The notes beneath the pieces are model-generated. The model was not told where the DNA came from. It worked only from the letters and a program-made list of their open reading frames with translations, and made no database searches. 60,542 nucleotides of DNA from Lachnospiraceae bacterium. GTDB taxonomy: Bacteria > Bacillota > Clostridia > Lachnospirales > Lachnospiraceae. The stretch spans positions 1-60,542 of the forward strand of contig JAAWOG010000015.1 in the NCBI GenBank assembly GCA_022799355.1. Reading direction: 5' to 3'. Positions 52,224 through 60,542 of the stretch are shown piece after piece (the stretch's first letter is position 1; the number at the start of each line of letters is the position of its first letter). A program made the translations under genes and the position numbers.

Positions 52224-53588
52224 TTATTCATTCAACGCCTGAAGATTTTTACAGAAGTCCTCCGGTGTCTCGGAACCGTCGATCAGCTTCGCGATCTCAT
52301 TCATAAGTGTATCCGCCTTAGAACCGCCGGTCAGGGAATCCAGCCAGTACACATATCCGGTTGCATCTGCCGTCAGTGTCGCAATTTCCTGCGATAAGCG
52401 ATTCAGATCGGCCGTATCGCCCATATCCGCTTCCCAGGCCGGCATCCCGGAACCTGCAAGATACTGATCTTTTGACATTTTTTCACAGATATACTGTGCC
52501 ACTGCCGCCGCCTCCGCAGGATATTCCGTACTGCTGCTCACAAGGAAGGTTTCACCGGAACCACCGTGAAATTCATCAATGGAACCTTTTCCGCCTTCGA
52601 TCACAGGGAATTTGATAACAGATATTTTGCCTTTTACCGCCGCATCTTCCGCCTCGCAGTCTCCGTTCAGCCAACTTCCCATAAACATCATTGCTGCTCT
52701 TCCCTGTTTGAATGCCGCAACCGCATCGTCCTCCGATGTACCCATCGCACTGCTGCCAAAACCTCCTCTTGCAGCAAGTTCCTGCACTCTCTTTGCCGCT
52801 TCCGCCATCTCCGGCGTATCGAAAGAACCTGTACCGTTCAGTGCCGCATTAAAATCCTCTGCTCCTGCCATTCTGATTGCATGGATACCAAAAATCATAA
52901 GCCCCGGCCACAGGTCCTTCTCCCCCAGAGAGATCGGCGTGATACCTGCCGCATTGAAAGCATCCACTGCCTCAAGCAGTTCATCATATGTTTCCGGAAC
53001 CTTTACATTGTTCTGCTCGAATAATTCCGTATTGATGTAAAGAGACGCAACCGCTACACTGTAGGGATATCCATATGTTTTACCGTCAAAAATGAAGTTG
53101 TCCAACGTGCCGCCCAGAATGCGGCTCTTCACATCATCCGTCATATACTCATCCAGAGGCAGTACCAGCCCTGCATCCACATAGGGCTTCATGGTTCCTG
53201 CTCCCCAGTTGAAAAATACGTCCGGCAGTTCATTCCCTGCCATCGCTGTTTTCAGCTTTACTTTGTAGGACTCGGATTCTGTTCCCTCATGCACTACTTC
53301 CACATTTGGCATATCCGTTTTAATGGATTCCAGCGCATTATAAAACGCAACATAGTTTCCATCTGTGGAATTCGGATCTGAAAACTGGGACCATAAGGTG
53401 ATTGTTACTTTCTCCTCTCCTGCCCCGGTGCCATCATCCGATGATTCCGCAGCAGAATCATCCGCCTCTGCTGTCCCGTTACTTCCCGTATCCGCAGCTT
53501 CCCCGCCTGTACTCCCGCAGGCCGTACATCCCAGCGCCAGAACTGCAGCCATCATTAAACTGATCATTTTTACTACTTTCTTTTTCAT
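52224..53588 (-). CDS. Extracellular sugar-binding lipoprotein of an ABC importer
   Basis: A 454-residue family 1 solute-binding protein. The start MKKKVVKMISLMMAAVLALGC is a lipoprotein signal with the lipidated Cys at about residue 21, followed by a Gly/Ala/Asp/Ser-rich linker. The mature part has ITLWSQFSDPN and MAGNELPDVFFNWGAG typical of the family. ATG 53588 has AGGAGAGG upstream. It is the first gene of the GH43 operon. Confidence 0.92.
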   Translation of the reverse strand: MKKKVVKMISLMMAAVLALGCTACGSTGGEAADTGSNGTAEADDSAAESSDDGTGAGEEKVTITLWSQFSDPNSTDGNYVAFYNALESIKTDMPNVEVVHEGTESESYKVKLKTAMAGNELPDVFFNWGAGTMKPYVDAGLVLPLDEYMTDDVKSRILGGTLDNFIFDGKTYGYPYSVAVASLYINTELFEQNNVKVPETYDELLEAVDAFNAAGITPISLGEKDLWPGLMIFGIHAIRMAGAEDFNAALNGTGSFDTPEMAEAAKRVQELAARGGFGSSAMGTSEDDAVAAFKQGRAAMMFMGSWLNGDCEAEDAAVKGKISVIKFPVIEGGKGSIDEFHGGSGETFLVSSSTEYPAEAAAVAQYICEKMSKDQYLAGSGMPAWEADMGDTADLNRLSQEIATLTADATGYVYWLDSLTGGSKADTLMNEIAKLIDGSETPEDFCKNLQALNE

Positions 53589-53603
53589 GACCTCTCCTTT
53601 CAA

Positions 53604-53924
53604 AACAAGTTATGTATGATGGTTTGATTTTAACTTTTCTATCCTGCCTTTAGAATAGAATTCCATTACTGTTTTTTAGATTTTTTTGACCTGAAGATGA
53701 AAAAGATATAAATTTTTTTCTCTTCATAGAAATCCTTTTCTCTTATCACAATGCCTTAGCCATACGATTTCACCATCATCCCATTTTCTTTCACCGGATG
53801 TAATTTACTACAAAAAAGCCTTACGGTTTTCCTGCCCGCAAGGCTTTTCCTTTCTGTTTCGTTATTCATTCTGTTTTGTTTACACTCTTTTTGTATCCAT
53901 TCTGTTTTGACAGATTTTCGTACT
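53604..53924. other. Intergenic region upstream of the GH43 ABC operon
   Basis: No gene is seen. The part next to the binding-protein gene is AT-rich and should contain its promoter and the YesN-type regulator's sites; the best -10 is TATTCT near 53639 without a clear -35. The terminator of the MATE gene occupies 53812-53848. Confidence 0.4.
53812..53848. terminator. Terminator after the MATE gene
   Basis: AAAAGCCTTACGG and CCGCAAGGCTTTT form a 13-bp stem with one mismatch around an 11-base loop; A and T tracts make it usable on both strands. Confidence 0.8.
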
Positions 53925-55298
53925 TTATTGTCTGTCATTTCCCAGACTGAGATTACTCTGCGCCATCCCTAAAAACAGCTTCCGCTTCACATAAATATAC
54001 GCCCCGGCCAGACTTGCGACCGCCAGCGCCCAGCTAACCGGATACACACTCATCAGCCATTCATAGGTCCTGTCCATCGGGAAAATCACAAACAGCCATA
54101 CCATCCGCACCCCGCATACAAAAAACAGGCTGAGCAGCGCCGGAAGCAGAGAATGCCCCCAGCCCCTGAGCGCCCCGGACAGCACTTCGATCATCAGATT
54201 CAGCACCTCAAACGCCGCAAGGATGGCAATCCGAAACGCCGCGATCCGTATCACCGCATCATCCGGCGTAAACAGCCCTGCCAAATGATATCTGAAAGCA
54301 AACGTAACACTGCTGGCGGCCACCGTCAGAATAAATCCCAGTCCCAGACACCACCTTGTTGCGCTCACACACCGCTCCAATTTCCCCGCGCCCAAATTTT
54401 GTCCGTTAAACGTTATGCAGGTCTGCCCGAAACCTGCCACAATAAAATACAGGAAAATTTCCACGTTCACGCCAACCGTATTACCCGCCACCACCGTTGC
54501 CCCCAGGCTGTTTATCCCTGACTGCAGAACGATATTCGCAATATTGAACAGCATTCCCTGTATTGCCGCGGGAATACCTACCATCAAAATCCCCCTTGCG
54601 ATACCGGAATGTAAACGTACTTCAGATACACTGATCCGCAGATCGCCCTTTTCCCGTAACAACATGCCAAAAAGCATTAACGCACTGACGATATTGGATA
54701 CCAGCGTTGCCAATGCAACACCCTCAACACTCATGCCGCAGGACATGACAAAAAAGAGGTTCAGCAAAATATTTAAAACACCGGAAACCAGCAAAACATA
54801 CAGCGGCCGCTTTGTATCGCCGCCCGCCCGTAATATTGCCGCCTCAAAATTATACAGCATGATAAAAATACTGCCGGAAAAATAAATTCTCAGATATAAA
54901 ACCGCCATATCCATCACATGTTCCGGCGTACTAACCAGCGCAAGAAGCGGCCTCGTTATCCATTCACCTACGATCATAATGATGGCTCCGCTTAAAACGG
55001 CAATTGCTATGGAAGTATGTACCGACTTCCCGATCTGGTCCTTGTTTCCCGAGCCCACCATCCTCGCGATAACGGCGTTAGCTCCCACCGACACCCCTGA
55101 AAAGATCGTAATAAACAACGTCACAATGGGGCCTGCGCTGCCCACCGCCGCAAGGGCATCATTCCCCACAAGCCGCCCCACAACCGCAATATCCGCCGTG
55201 TTAAACAACTGCTGCAATATATTCATCAGCACGATCGGCAGCGCAAAGAAAAGTATTTTATTCCAAAGTTTTCCTTCTGTTAAATCCGTTTTCATCAT
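53925..55298 (-). CDS. MATE family efflux transporter
   Basis: A 457-residue cation-coupled multidrug exporter with twelve helices in two similar halves. Family markers: LPIVLMNILQQLFNTADIAVVGR at the start, GANAVIARMVGSGN in the first half and FGQTCITFNGQNLGAG in the second. It is a lone gene between the two sugar loci, with its own terminator. The substrate is unknown. Confidence 0.92.
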   Translation of the reverse strand: MMKTDLTEGKLWNKILFFALPIVLMNILQQLFNTADIAVVGRLVGNDALAAVGSAGPIVTLFITIFSGVSVGANAVIARMVGSGNKDQIGKSVHTSIAIAVLSGAIIMIVGEWITRPLLALVSTPEHVMDMAVLYLRIYFSGSIFIMLYNFEAAILRAGGDTKRPLYVLLVSGVLNILLNLFFVMSCGMSVEGVALATLVSNIVSALMLFGMLLREKGDLRISVSEVRLHSGIARGILMVGIPAAIQGMLFNIANIVLQSGINSLGATVVAGNTVGVNVEIFLYFIVAGFGQTCITFNGQNLGAGKLERCVSATRWCLGLGFILTVAASSVTFAFRYHLAGLFTPDDAVIRIAAFRIAILAAFEVLNLMIEVLSGALRGWGHSLLPALLSLFFVCGVRMVWLFVIFPMDRTYEWLMSVYPVSWALAVASLAGAYIYVKRKLFLGMAQSNLSLGNDRQ

Positions 55299-55354
55299 CC
55301 ATGTCCTACTGCCGGGATACCGGCTTTTTGTCAGAACCTCCTGTCAGCGTCTCC

Positions 55355-55639
55355 TTACTTTTCATAAATCGGATACTGCGGGTATTTTTCTTCCCATTCC
55401 TTTAAATCCATCAGCAAAAATTCATCAATTACCTTTCTCATGATCTCATTTCTCGCTCTATATTTAAATGGCAATTGTCCCGTAAAACTTTTTAGCCATT
55501 TTATTCCAAAATTTTTCCTCCACAAGTTTTTGATAAAAAACTCGTGGATTATCTGCATTCTCTATATTTCCATTGCCAGTTTTTTTAACTCCCTTTTCCG
55601 AAAAATGTTCCCATTCACTCCCCCACAAATAGTGATTTG
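55355..55639 (-). pseudogene. Frameshifted small gene of unknown family
   Basis: Two minus-strand frames join into one plausible protein: YYQRVFKPLTNHYLWGSEWE, then KTGNGNIENADNPRVFYQKL and EEKFWNKMAKKF, and after a one-base shift TGQLPFKYRARNEIMRKV to WEEKYPQYPIYEK. Removing one T from a TTTT run near 55485 restores the frame. No ATG start is seen for the first part, which overlaps the end of the upstream gene. It could be a decayed accessory gene or a sequencing error; I do not know its function. Confidence 0.5.
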
Positions 55640-55984
55640 TTAATGGCTTGAAAACTCGTTGATAATATCTATTTTCCCAACAATATGTAAATTAAATTCT
55701 TCTAATCTTTCTGCCGGAATCCAAAACTCTTTATGATACTCGTCTCCAACCTGATGAATTTCAAATTGCCCACAATAAGTATCATCAATCTCAAACTTTG
55801 TCACATACCCTTTATGATCATCGTTATATTTTACATTCCATCTTGATGCAATTTCTACTGCATATTTCTCAGTGAGAACGGGATAAAAAATGGGCTGTTC
55901 AGGTAATCTAGGTGGAAATTTGCTATAATTGCTTTCTTCTATGAGTTTTAATTCTCTTGTACCAACAGGTCTATATAATATCAT
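55640..55984 (-). CDS. ADP-ribosylation/crystallin J1-like small protein
   Basis: A 114-residue protein resembling short proteins annotated as ADP-ribosylation/crystallin J1: MILYRPVGTRELKLIEESNY, FPPRLPEQPIFYPVL, GYVTKFEIDDTY and EFWIPAERLEEFNLHIVGKI. No catalytic role is established. The AT-rich composition and the frameshifted neighbour suggest recently acquired or decaying DNA. Confidence 0.65.
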   Translation of the reverse strand: MILYRPVGTRELKLIEESNYSKFPPRLPEQPIFYPVLTEKYAVEIASRWNVKYNDDHKGYVTKFEIDDTYCGQFEIHQVGDEYHKEFWIPAERLEEFNLHIVGKIDIINEFSSH

Positions 55985-56256
55985 TCCTCCATCTCCTCCA
56001 CTAATCTCAATTTGTTAATGAAATTATAATCTATTTTAAATGGGTATATAATTCCGAAAAGGGATTTTTTAATTGTGCAGCTATTCTTTTACCAATTATA
56101 CAAAGTATATCAAAAATAAACTTTCCCTACAACGAAAACCTTCGGGCTTATATATTCTTATCTACTAAAAAAACCGTATCCTGCTATTTTGTAATGCAAG
56201 ATACGGTCATCAACGTCAGGCAATCATTCCCTGCCCAAAGAACCGATATGGCTTTC

Positions 56257-57648
56257 TTAACATTTTATTCCGGCATTCCCCTTCCATATCTTCTCCACTC
56301 TGCCACAGATCATATTGCCAAGTCCATAGACAACATTGCTGATAACATACTCGCCGTCATTGACAAACACCTCAATCAGATTCGGCTCTACAAAAATATC
56401 CAGCTTATATCTGCCATAGAGTTTCGGTGTACTGCTCATCGTCCGGTGTCCCCGGATATTGCCAAACACCTCCCCGCGGTCCGTGCGGATAAAATCTCTC
56501 TCCTCCCGGATCAAAAAACCGCCGATATCAAGGCACTCCCCGGGCTTCATCGTCACCTGTATCCTGACCGGCTCCCCGGTTAAAATAGCCGAAGCACCGG
56601 CTTCTTTTGCCTCGGAGATACTCTCTTTCTCCACATCATCTTCAAAAAAGAGATCCTGCTCATCCTCCCCCGATATCTCTATCCCAAAATACTCATCAAC
56701 CGCCGGATGCACCCTGAAATATACATGCCCATCCTTATATTCCACAACCCTCGGCAGACACATCATACCGTTCCAGGGCACGCATCCCGGTTTTTCCACC
56801 GCCTTCGGCATCCGCATCCAAGCGATCATAACCCGCCTGCCCTCCGCGTCCACGTTCGTCTGAGGTGCATAGAGATCCAGTCCGTAATCAACATACTGAT
56901 ACTCCTCCCGTGATGCCTCATGCAGTGTCAGCCTGCATTTCTCCGTATCAAACTGAACGGGCATACAGACTGCGTGATGTTCATAACCGCCCGTACTCTC
57001 CGTAATATGCATCGCCGAACCGATCAATATATAATTCTCCCCCACTCTGAAAAGATCCGGGCACTCCAGTATCTTTCCAAATCTTCCGCTCTGACAGCGG
57101 GACATGTACTGCCAGTTAAAGCCGTCTTTGCTTCGGTAGAACACGGCGCTCCCCATCTCTCCCCGGCTGCTGCTGCCGAGAACCATGTAAAAATCGCCGT
57201 TCTCCTCTTTCCACACTTTGGGATCTCTCATATTCTCCGTCCCCGGAATCACAACCCGCTTGCCGCCAAAATTGTCAAAAGCATACCCGTCCTCCGATGA
57301 TATCATAAGCTGCATGACGTCATACTCTTTTTCACTGACATGTATATTTTCCGGATTTATTTCCCTGTAGCGGATTCCCGTATAATACAGGTTCATTTTC
57401 CCGTCCTGTTCTATGGCGCTCCCCGAAAAACAGCCGTTTTGATCCTCATATCTTGTGGGAAAAAGCGCCGCCCCCATATGCTCCCAATGTACAAGATCTT
57501 CGCTGACGGCATGTCCCCAGTGCATGGTTCCCCACACCGGAGCATAAGGAAAATACTGATAAAACAGATGGTACTTCCCTTTATAATAGATAAATCCGTT
57601 CGGATCGTTGAGCCAGTTTCCCGGCGCTTTCAGATGTAATGTATCCAT
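56257..57648 (-). CDS. GH32 beta-fructosidase (sucrase/levanase type)
   Basis: A 463-residue cytoplasmic glycosidase hydrolysing sucrose or fructo-oligosaccharides. The nucleophile is in NWLNDPNGFIYY (residue about 15), the transition-state stabiliser in MRDPKVW and the acid/base in LECPDLF, spaced as in GH32. A shorter beta-sandwich follows. No signal peptide, so the sugar is imported first, presumably by the two permeases upstream. GGGAG lies 12 bases before the ATG. Confidence 0.92.
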   Translation of the reverse strand: MDTLHLKAPGNWLNDPNGFIYYKGKYHLFYQYFPYAPVWGTMHWGHAVSEDLVHWEHMGAALFPTRYEDQNGCFSGSAIEQDGKMNLYYTGIRYREINPENIHVSEKEYDVMQLMISSEDGYAFDNFGGKRVVIPGTENMRDPKVWKEENGDFYMVLGSSSRGEMGSAVFYRSKDGFNWQYMSRCQSGRFGKILECPDLFRVGENYILIGSAMHITESTGGYEHHAVCMPVQFDTEKCRLTLHEASREEYQYVDYGLDLYAPQTNVDAEGRRVMIAWMRMPKAVEKPGCVPWNGMMCLPRVVEYKDGHVYFRVHPAVDEYFGIEISGEDEQDLFFEDDVEKESISEAKEAGASAILTGEPVRIQVTMKPGECLDIGGFLIREERDFIRTDRGEVFGNIRGHRTMSSTPKLYGRYKLDIFVEPNLIEVFVNDGEYVISNVVYGLGNMICGRVEKIWKGNAGIKC

Positions 57649-57727
57649 ACTTATACCGATCTCCCGTTTCCTGACATTCGTAACAGCCCTGCCATGAGCC
57701 GATAACTTATCTCATATTGACTGAACA

Positions 57728-57765
57728 TCCGGTACCGCGGAGGGTTCCCCTCCGACGGTCCGCAA
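57728..57765 (-). promoter_or_regulatory. Hairpin between the permease and GH32 genes
   Basis: CGGAGGG and CCCTCCG pair around a 3-base loop and the stem extends by ACCG/CGGT past a bulge. There is no T run, so it is an intra-operon mRNA structure rather than a terminator. Confidence 0.45.
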
Positions 57766-57774
57766 AAAATATAC

Positions 57775-58635
57775 TTATTTTACCGCACCGGCCACAACAC
57801 CGCCGATGATCTGCTTTTGCAGCACAACATACAGAACAAGTATCGGCATCACACAGAGCAGCAGTCCCGCCATAATCGTCCCGTAATCCGCCGAGTATGT
57901 ACCATAAAAACTGTAGGTCGAAAGCGGAAGCGTCAAAAGCTTTTTATCGGTCAGCACCAGGGACGGCAGAAGAAAGTCATTCCAGAATGCCAGCGAATTT
58001 AAAATAACCATTGTGGAAATGATGGGCTTTAACAGCGGCAGCACAATCTTGAAAAAGGTCTGGGTGTGTGTACAGCCGTCTATGTAAGCCGCCTCCTCGA
58101 GTGCCATCGGCACATTTCCCTTGATAAAGCCATGGAACATGAATACCGACATTGCCATCGAAAATCCGGTGTGCAGAAAGATCAGCGTAATCCTGTGGTT
58201 CAGCACGTTGAGTGTTCCGCCGTAAATGCTGACCAGTGGAATCATGATCGCCTGGAACGGAATAATCATGGACGCCACCATCAGCCCGAAGGTAAGCTTT
58301 GAAATCCCGTTGCTGTTGCGGACGATATAGTAGGCAAGCATCGCCGCAAGAAGCGTTACCAGAACCGTTGCCGATACCGTCACGATCAGAGAATTTTTAA
58401 ACGCATTCAGAAAGTCCATCTGCGTAAAGGCCTTTACAAAATTGTCAAAAGAAAGTCCTTTGATCGTAAACAGCCAGGAAAAGGGGCTCTTGATGATATC
58501 CCTTTTTTGTTTCAGGGAATTGATGACTACCATAATAAACGGAAACATATAGGCGAGAAAGATCAGGATCAGCCCTGCCATCGCCGCCATATTCGCCGCT
58601 TTTTTCTTTGTTCCTCCTACCTGTGTGTTCTTCAT
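57775..58635 (-). CDS. Carbohydrate ABC transporter permease (MalG type), GH32 locus
   Basis: A 286-residue six-helix permease with the EAA loop LEEAAYIDGCTHTQTFFKIVLPLLKP. ATG 58635 overlaps the stop of the preceding permease (TAATG), with GGAGG upstream. It pairs with that permease; no ATPase gene is nearby. Confidence 0.92.
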   Translation of the reverse strand: MKNTQVGGTKKKAANMAAMAGLILIFLAYMFPFIMVVINSLKQKRDIIKSPFSWLFTIKGLSFDNFVKAFTQMDFLNAFKNSLIVTVSATVLVTLLAAMLAYYIVRNSNGISKLTFGLMVASMIIPFQAIMIPLVSIYGGTLNVLNHRITLIFLHTGFSMAMSVFMFHGFIKGNVPMALEEAAYIDGCTHTQTFFKIVLPLLKPIISTMVILNSLAFWNDFLLPSLVLTDKKLLTLPLSTYSFYGTYSADYGTIMAGLLLCVMPILVLYVVLQKQIIGGVVAGAVK

Positions 58636-59507
58636 TACGCTTCCACCTCCTGTCTCTTCGTCAGATATACCTGGATTCCGCTGATACATGCCACAATGAT
58701 AAACAGGATCAGCGCCTCCGCCTGACCGACGCCGAACTGCCTTGAAGTAAACGCTTTCTCATACACATGCATCGCCGCCATCTCCGTCGTCCCGTAAGGC
58801 GCACCCGCTGTCAGGGACAGGTTCACGTCATACACCATAAATGCCCGGGACAGCGTTAAAAACAGGCAGATCGTGATAGATGACATCATCAGCGGCATAA
58901 TGATATTTTTCAGTTTCACGAAACCCGATGCCCCGTCGATGCTTGCCGCTTCCATCACATCTTCGGAAAGCCCCATAAAGCCCGCCACATAGATCAGAAT
59001 CATATAGCCCGACAACTGCCATACGGATACTGCCACCAGCGCGATAAACGCTTTTGTCGGCTCGGACAGCCAGGAGACCTCGAAAAGGCTCCACCCGGTA
59101 CTCTCACCGATATTCACAAACACTCTCGAAAACACAAACTGCCAGATATAACCGAGCACGATGCCGCCGATCAGGTTCGGGGTAAAAAAGCCCGCGCGGA
59201 AGAAATTCTCTCCCTTCATCCCTCTGGTCAGCAGATAGGCGATGCCGAAAGCCAGCACATTCACGATGATGACCACAAAGATCACGTACTTGAATGTCAG
59301 AAGGAGAGAAGTCCAGAACTGTGCGTCCTTCACCACGCCGCCAAAATTTTTAAGTCCCACAAAATTTTTCACCTCAGCCACACCGTTCCAGTCCGTGAGC
59401 GTCAGATACACACCATAGAGAAACGGTACGATCACCACTGCAAAGAAGCAAAACATTCCGGGTAATGCAAACATGCAGAAATCTTTTCCTTTATTTTTTG
59501 TTCTCAT
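58635..59507 (-). CDS. Carbohydrate ABC transporter permease (MalF type), GH32 locus
   Basis: A 290-residue six-helix permease. The EAA loop is MEAASIDGASGFVKLKNIIMPLMMS. GGAGGGG precedes the ATG. It starts 14 bases after the binding-protein gene. Confidence 0.92.
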   Translation of the reverse strand: MRTKNKGKDFCMFALPGMFCFFAVVIVPFLYGVYLTLTDWNGVAEVKNFVGLKNFGGVVKDAQFWTSLLLTFKYVIFVVIIVNVLAFGIAYLLTRGMKGENFFRAGFFTPNLIGGIVLGYIWQFVFSRVFVNIGESTGWSLFEVSWLSEPTKAFIALVAVSVWQLSGYMILIYVAGFMGLSEDVMEAASIDGASGFVKLKNIIMPLMMSSITICLFLTLSRAFMVYDVNLSLTAGAPYGTTEMAAMHVYEKAFTSRQFGVGQAEALILFIIVACISGIQVYLTKRQEVEA

Positions 59508-59521
59508 ATTCTGCCCCTCCT

Positions 59522-60542
59522 TTATTCCTGTTCATTCCAGTAATCCTGGATCGAGTTTATCAGTTCTTCTCTGTCGCTCCTGCCCGCCAGATATTTCTGC
59601 ATCGCCGCTCCCAGCACCGCCCAGTGGTCATTAGGCACGATAGCGGACGCGTTGAATGCCCTGTCATTATGTACTTTCTCATAAATATCGCGGCTCAGCG
59701 GATCTGCCGGCTCATAGGGATTGTTCTGAAAAGGCGGGATGATGTTGCAGGTCTTTACCAGCATCTGCTGACCGATCTCACTGTAGACGATCCAGTTCAA
59801 AAACTCCTTTGCCGCAGCCTGCTCTTTTTCCGCTGCCACCTGCCCATCCAGCATAACCTGCTTTGACGGAGAGCCCTGAATCTTGCCATTTACAAAATCG
59901 GTGTCGTCATTATTCATAAAATACGGAAGAAATCCATACTCATCCTCTTCCTTTGCGCCTGCCTCGGAGAGGTTCGGCCACGCCCAGTTTCCGTTGAACC
60001 AGAACGCCGTCTTGCCGTCCGCTAAGTCGATCGCCATCTCGTCATAGTCCGCTCCCAGCGGATCGCCCTTTGCCACATTGTACTCTCTCAAAACATCAAA
60101 CATATCGAGGAACTCGGACATCCTTCCATAGGAATGCAAATCTGCCTTCCCTGCCTTGATATCCTCAATAACCGTCTGCGCCCCTTCTGAAGTGCCGTCG
60201 TAGGTTTCATAGATATACTGCAGTTGGTGGGCGCCAAGAGACCAGTCCTCCTTTGCCATGGATACAGGTCTTTCCATGCCTCCTGCCACAAGTTCATCGA
60301 GAAGCGCCTTAAATTCATCCAGCGTTGTGATCGAAGCCGGATCAAAGGCTTCCCCCAGCGTCTCCTCGATCGCCTTTTTGTTGTAGATAATGCCGCGGCC
60401 TTCGATGCAGAGCGGGAAGCTGTAGATTTTTCCGTCAATATCCGTCGTATATCCTTCCGCTTCCGCCGTCCACTTTTCATCGGTCAGATCCACCGCCTTC
60501 TCCTTCGCCAGCGCAATCACGTCCGTGGTATCCAGGATTGCC
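59522..60542 (-). CDS. Extracellular sugar-binding protein, partial at window end
   Basis: The C-terminal 339 residues of a family 1 solute-binding protein; the frame is open through the window edge, so the signal peptide and N-terminus lie outside. Visible family features: IYSFPLCIEGRGIIYNKKAIEE, DGKTAFWFNGNWAWP and GSPSKQVMLDG. A GTG at 60520 is internal and not the start. With the GH32 gene it suggests import of sucrose or fructans. Confidence 0.9.
   Translation of the reverse strand, partial: AILDTTDVIALAKEKAVDLTDEKWTAEAEGYTTDIDGKIYSFPLCIEGRGIIYNKKAIEETLGEAFDPASITTLDEFKALLDELVAGGMERPVSMAKEDWSLGAHQLQYIYETYDGTSEGAQTVIEDIKAGKADLHSYGRMSEFLDMFDVLREYNVAKGDPLGADYDEMAIDLADGKTAFWFNGNWAWPNLSEAGAKEEDEYGFLPYFMNNDDTDFVNGKIQGSPSKQVMLDGQVAAEKEQAAAKEFLNWIVYSEIGQQMLVKTCNIIPPFQNNPYEPADPLSRDIYEKVHNDRAFNASAIVPNDHWAVLGAAMQKYLAGRSDREELINSIQDYWNEQE

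Noticed and set aside
1-60542. tRNA and rRNA genes
   Set aside because: Reading the gaps on both strands I saw no cloverleaf with a T-loop GTTCRANNC signature and no rRNA-like stretch; a covariance search was not possible.

Overview
Organism: the gene content (spoIIAA-spoIIAB-sigF, spoVA genes, YesM/YesN two-component systems, carbohydrate ABC importers, bacterial microcompartment shell proteins, moderate GC) points to an anaerobic, spore-forming Clostridia, most likely a gut Lachnospiraceae. This is an inference from gene families and gene order only. Positions 1 to about 3,055 are visibly GC-richer and end at an abrupt join that truncates a gene on each side, so that piece may come from another genome (assembly chimera) or from a recent recombination.

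Layout: (a) 1-3,055: a PAS/GGDEF protein and the 5' part of a secreted-protein gene. (b) 3,055-5,960: an accessory block on the minus strand (HTH regulator, GIY-YIG/DUF4357 nuclease, ADP-ribosylglycohydrolase, truncated DUF4268 gene) plus the decayed C-terminus of a large serine recombinase. (c) 5,958-7,019: spoVAD. (d) 7,020-18,130: about 11 kb lying between spoVAD and spoVAC. It carries a DUF262/DUF3696 ATPase/unknown operon that looks like a defence module, a four-gene deoxy-aminosugar glycosylation cluster, an AlbA/Schlafen-type regulator, a MerR pseudogene and an N-terminally damaged TIGR04076 gene. (e) 18,131-21,462: spoVAC, spoVAB, spoVAA, sigF, spoIIAB, spoIIAA, all on the minus strand. 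(f) 21,561-29,750: a zinc-ribbon/TPR membrane protein, a 52-residue acidic protein, folC, valS, htrA and an orphan pair of BMC shell proteins. (g) 30,084-37,500: GNAT acetyltransferase, GH13 amylase, an intergenic cluster of DnaA-box-like sites, endonuclease IV, an XPD/DinG-type helicase and asnA. (h) 37,604-41,150: hicAB and a DUF975/response regulator/sensor kinase operon. (i) 41,270-45,092: GH13 glucosidase, a secreted transglutaminase-like protein, a 79-bp tandem repeat array and an ArsP_2-type permease. (j) 45,168-60,542: two sugar-utilisation loci (YesM/YesN with a GH43 ABC operon; a GH32 ABC operon that runs off the window) separated by a MATE transporter and a small accessory patch.

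How the parts work together: the sporulation block encodes the SpoIIAA/SpoIIAB/SigF forespore switch and the SpoVA dipicolinate channel. The normally contiguous spoVA genes are split here, and spoVAE is not found where it would be expected, a recombinase remnant standing in its place. A sequence resembling a sigma-G promoter lies before spoVAA and another before spoVAD, which could keep both halves active. The right half of the window is glycan-foraging machinery: extracellular sugar sensing (YesM/YesN), import (two substrate-binding protein plus permease pairs without their own ATPase) and cytoplasmic hydrolysis (GH43, GH32 and two GH13 enzymes). Best candidates for something new: the DUF262/DUF3696/unknown operon, the nuclease/ADP-ribosylglycohydrolase operon, the spoVA split and the DnaA-box cluster.
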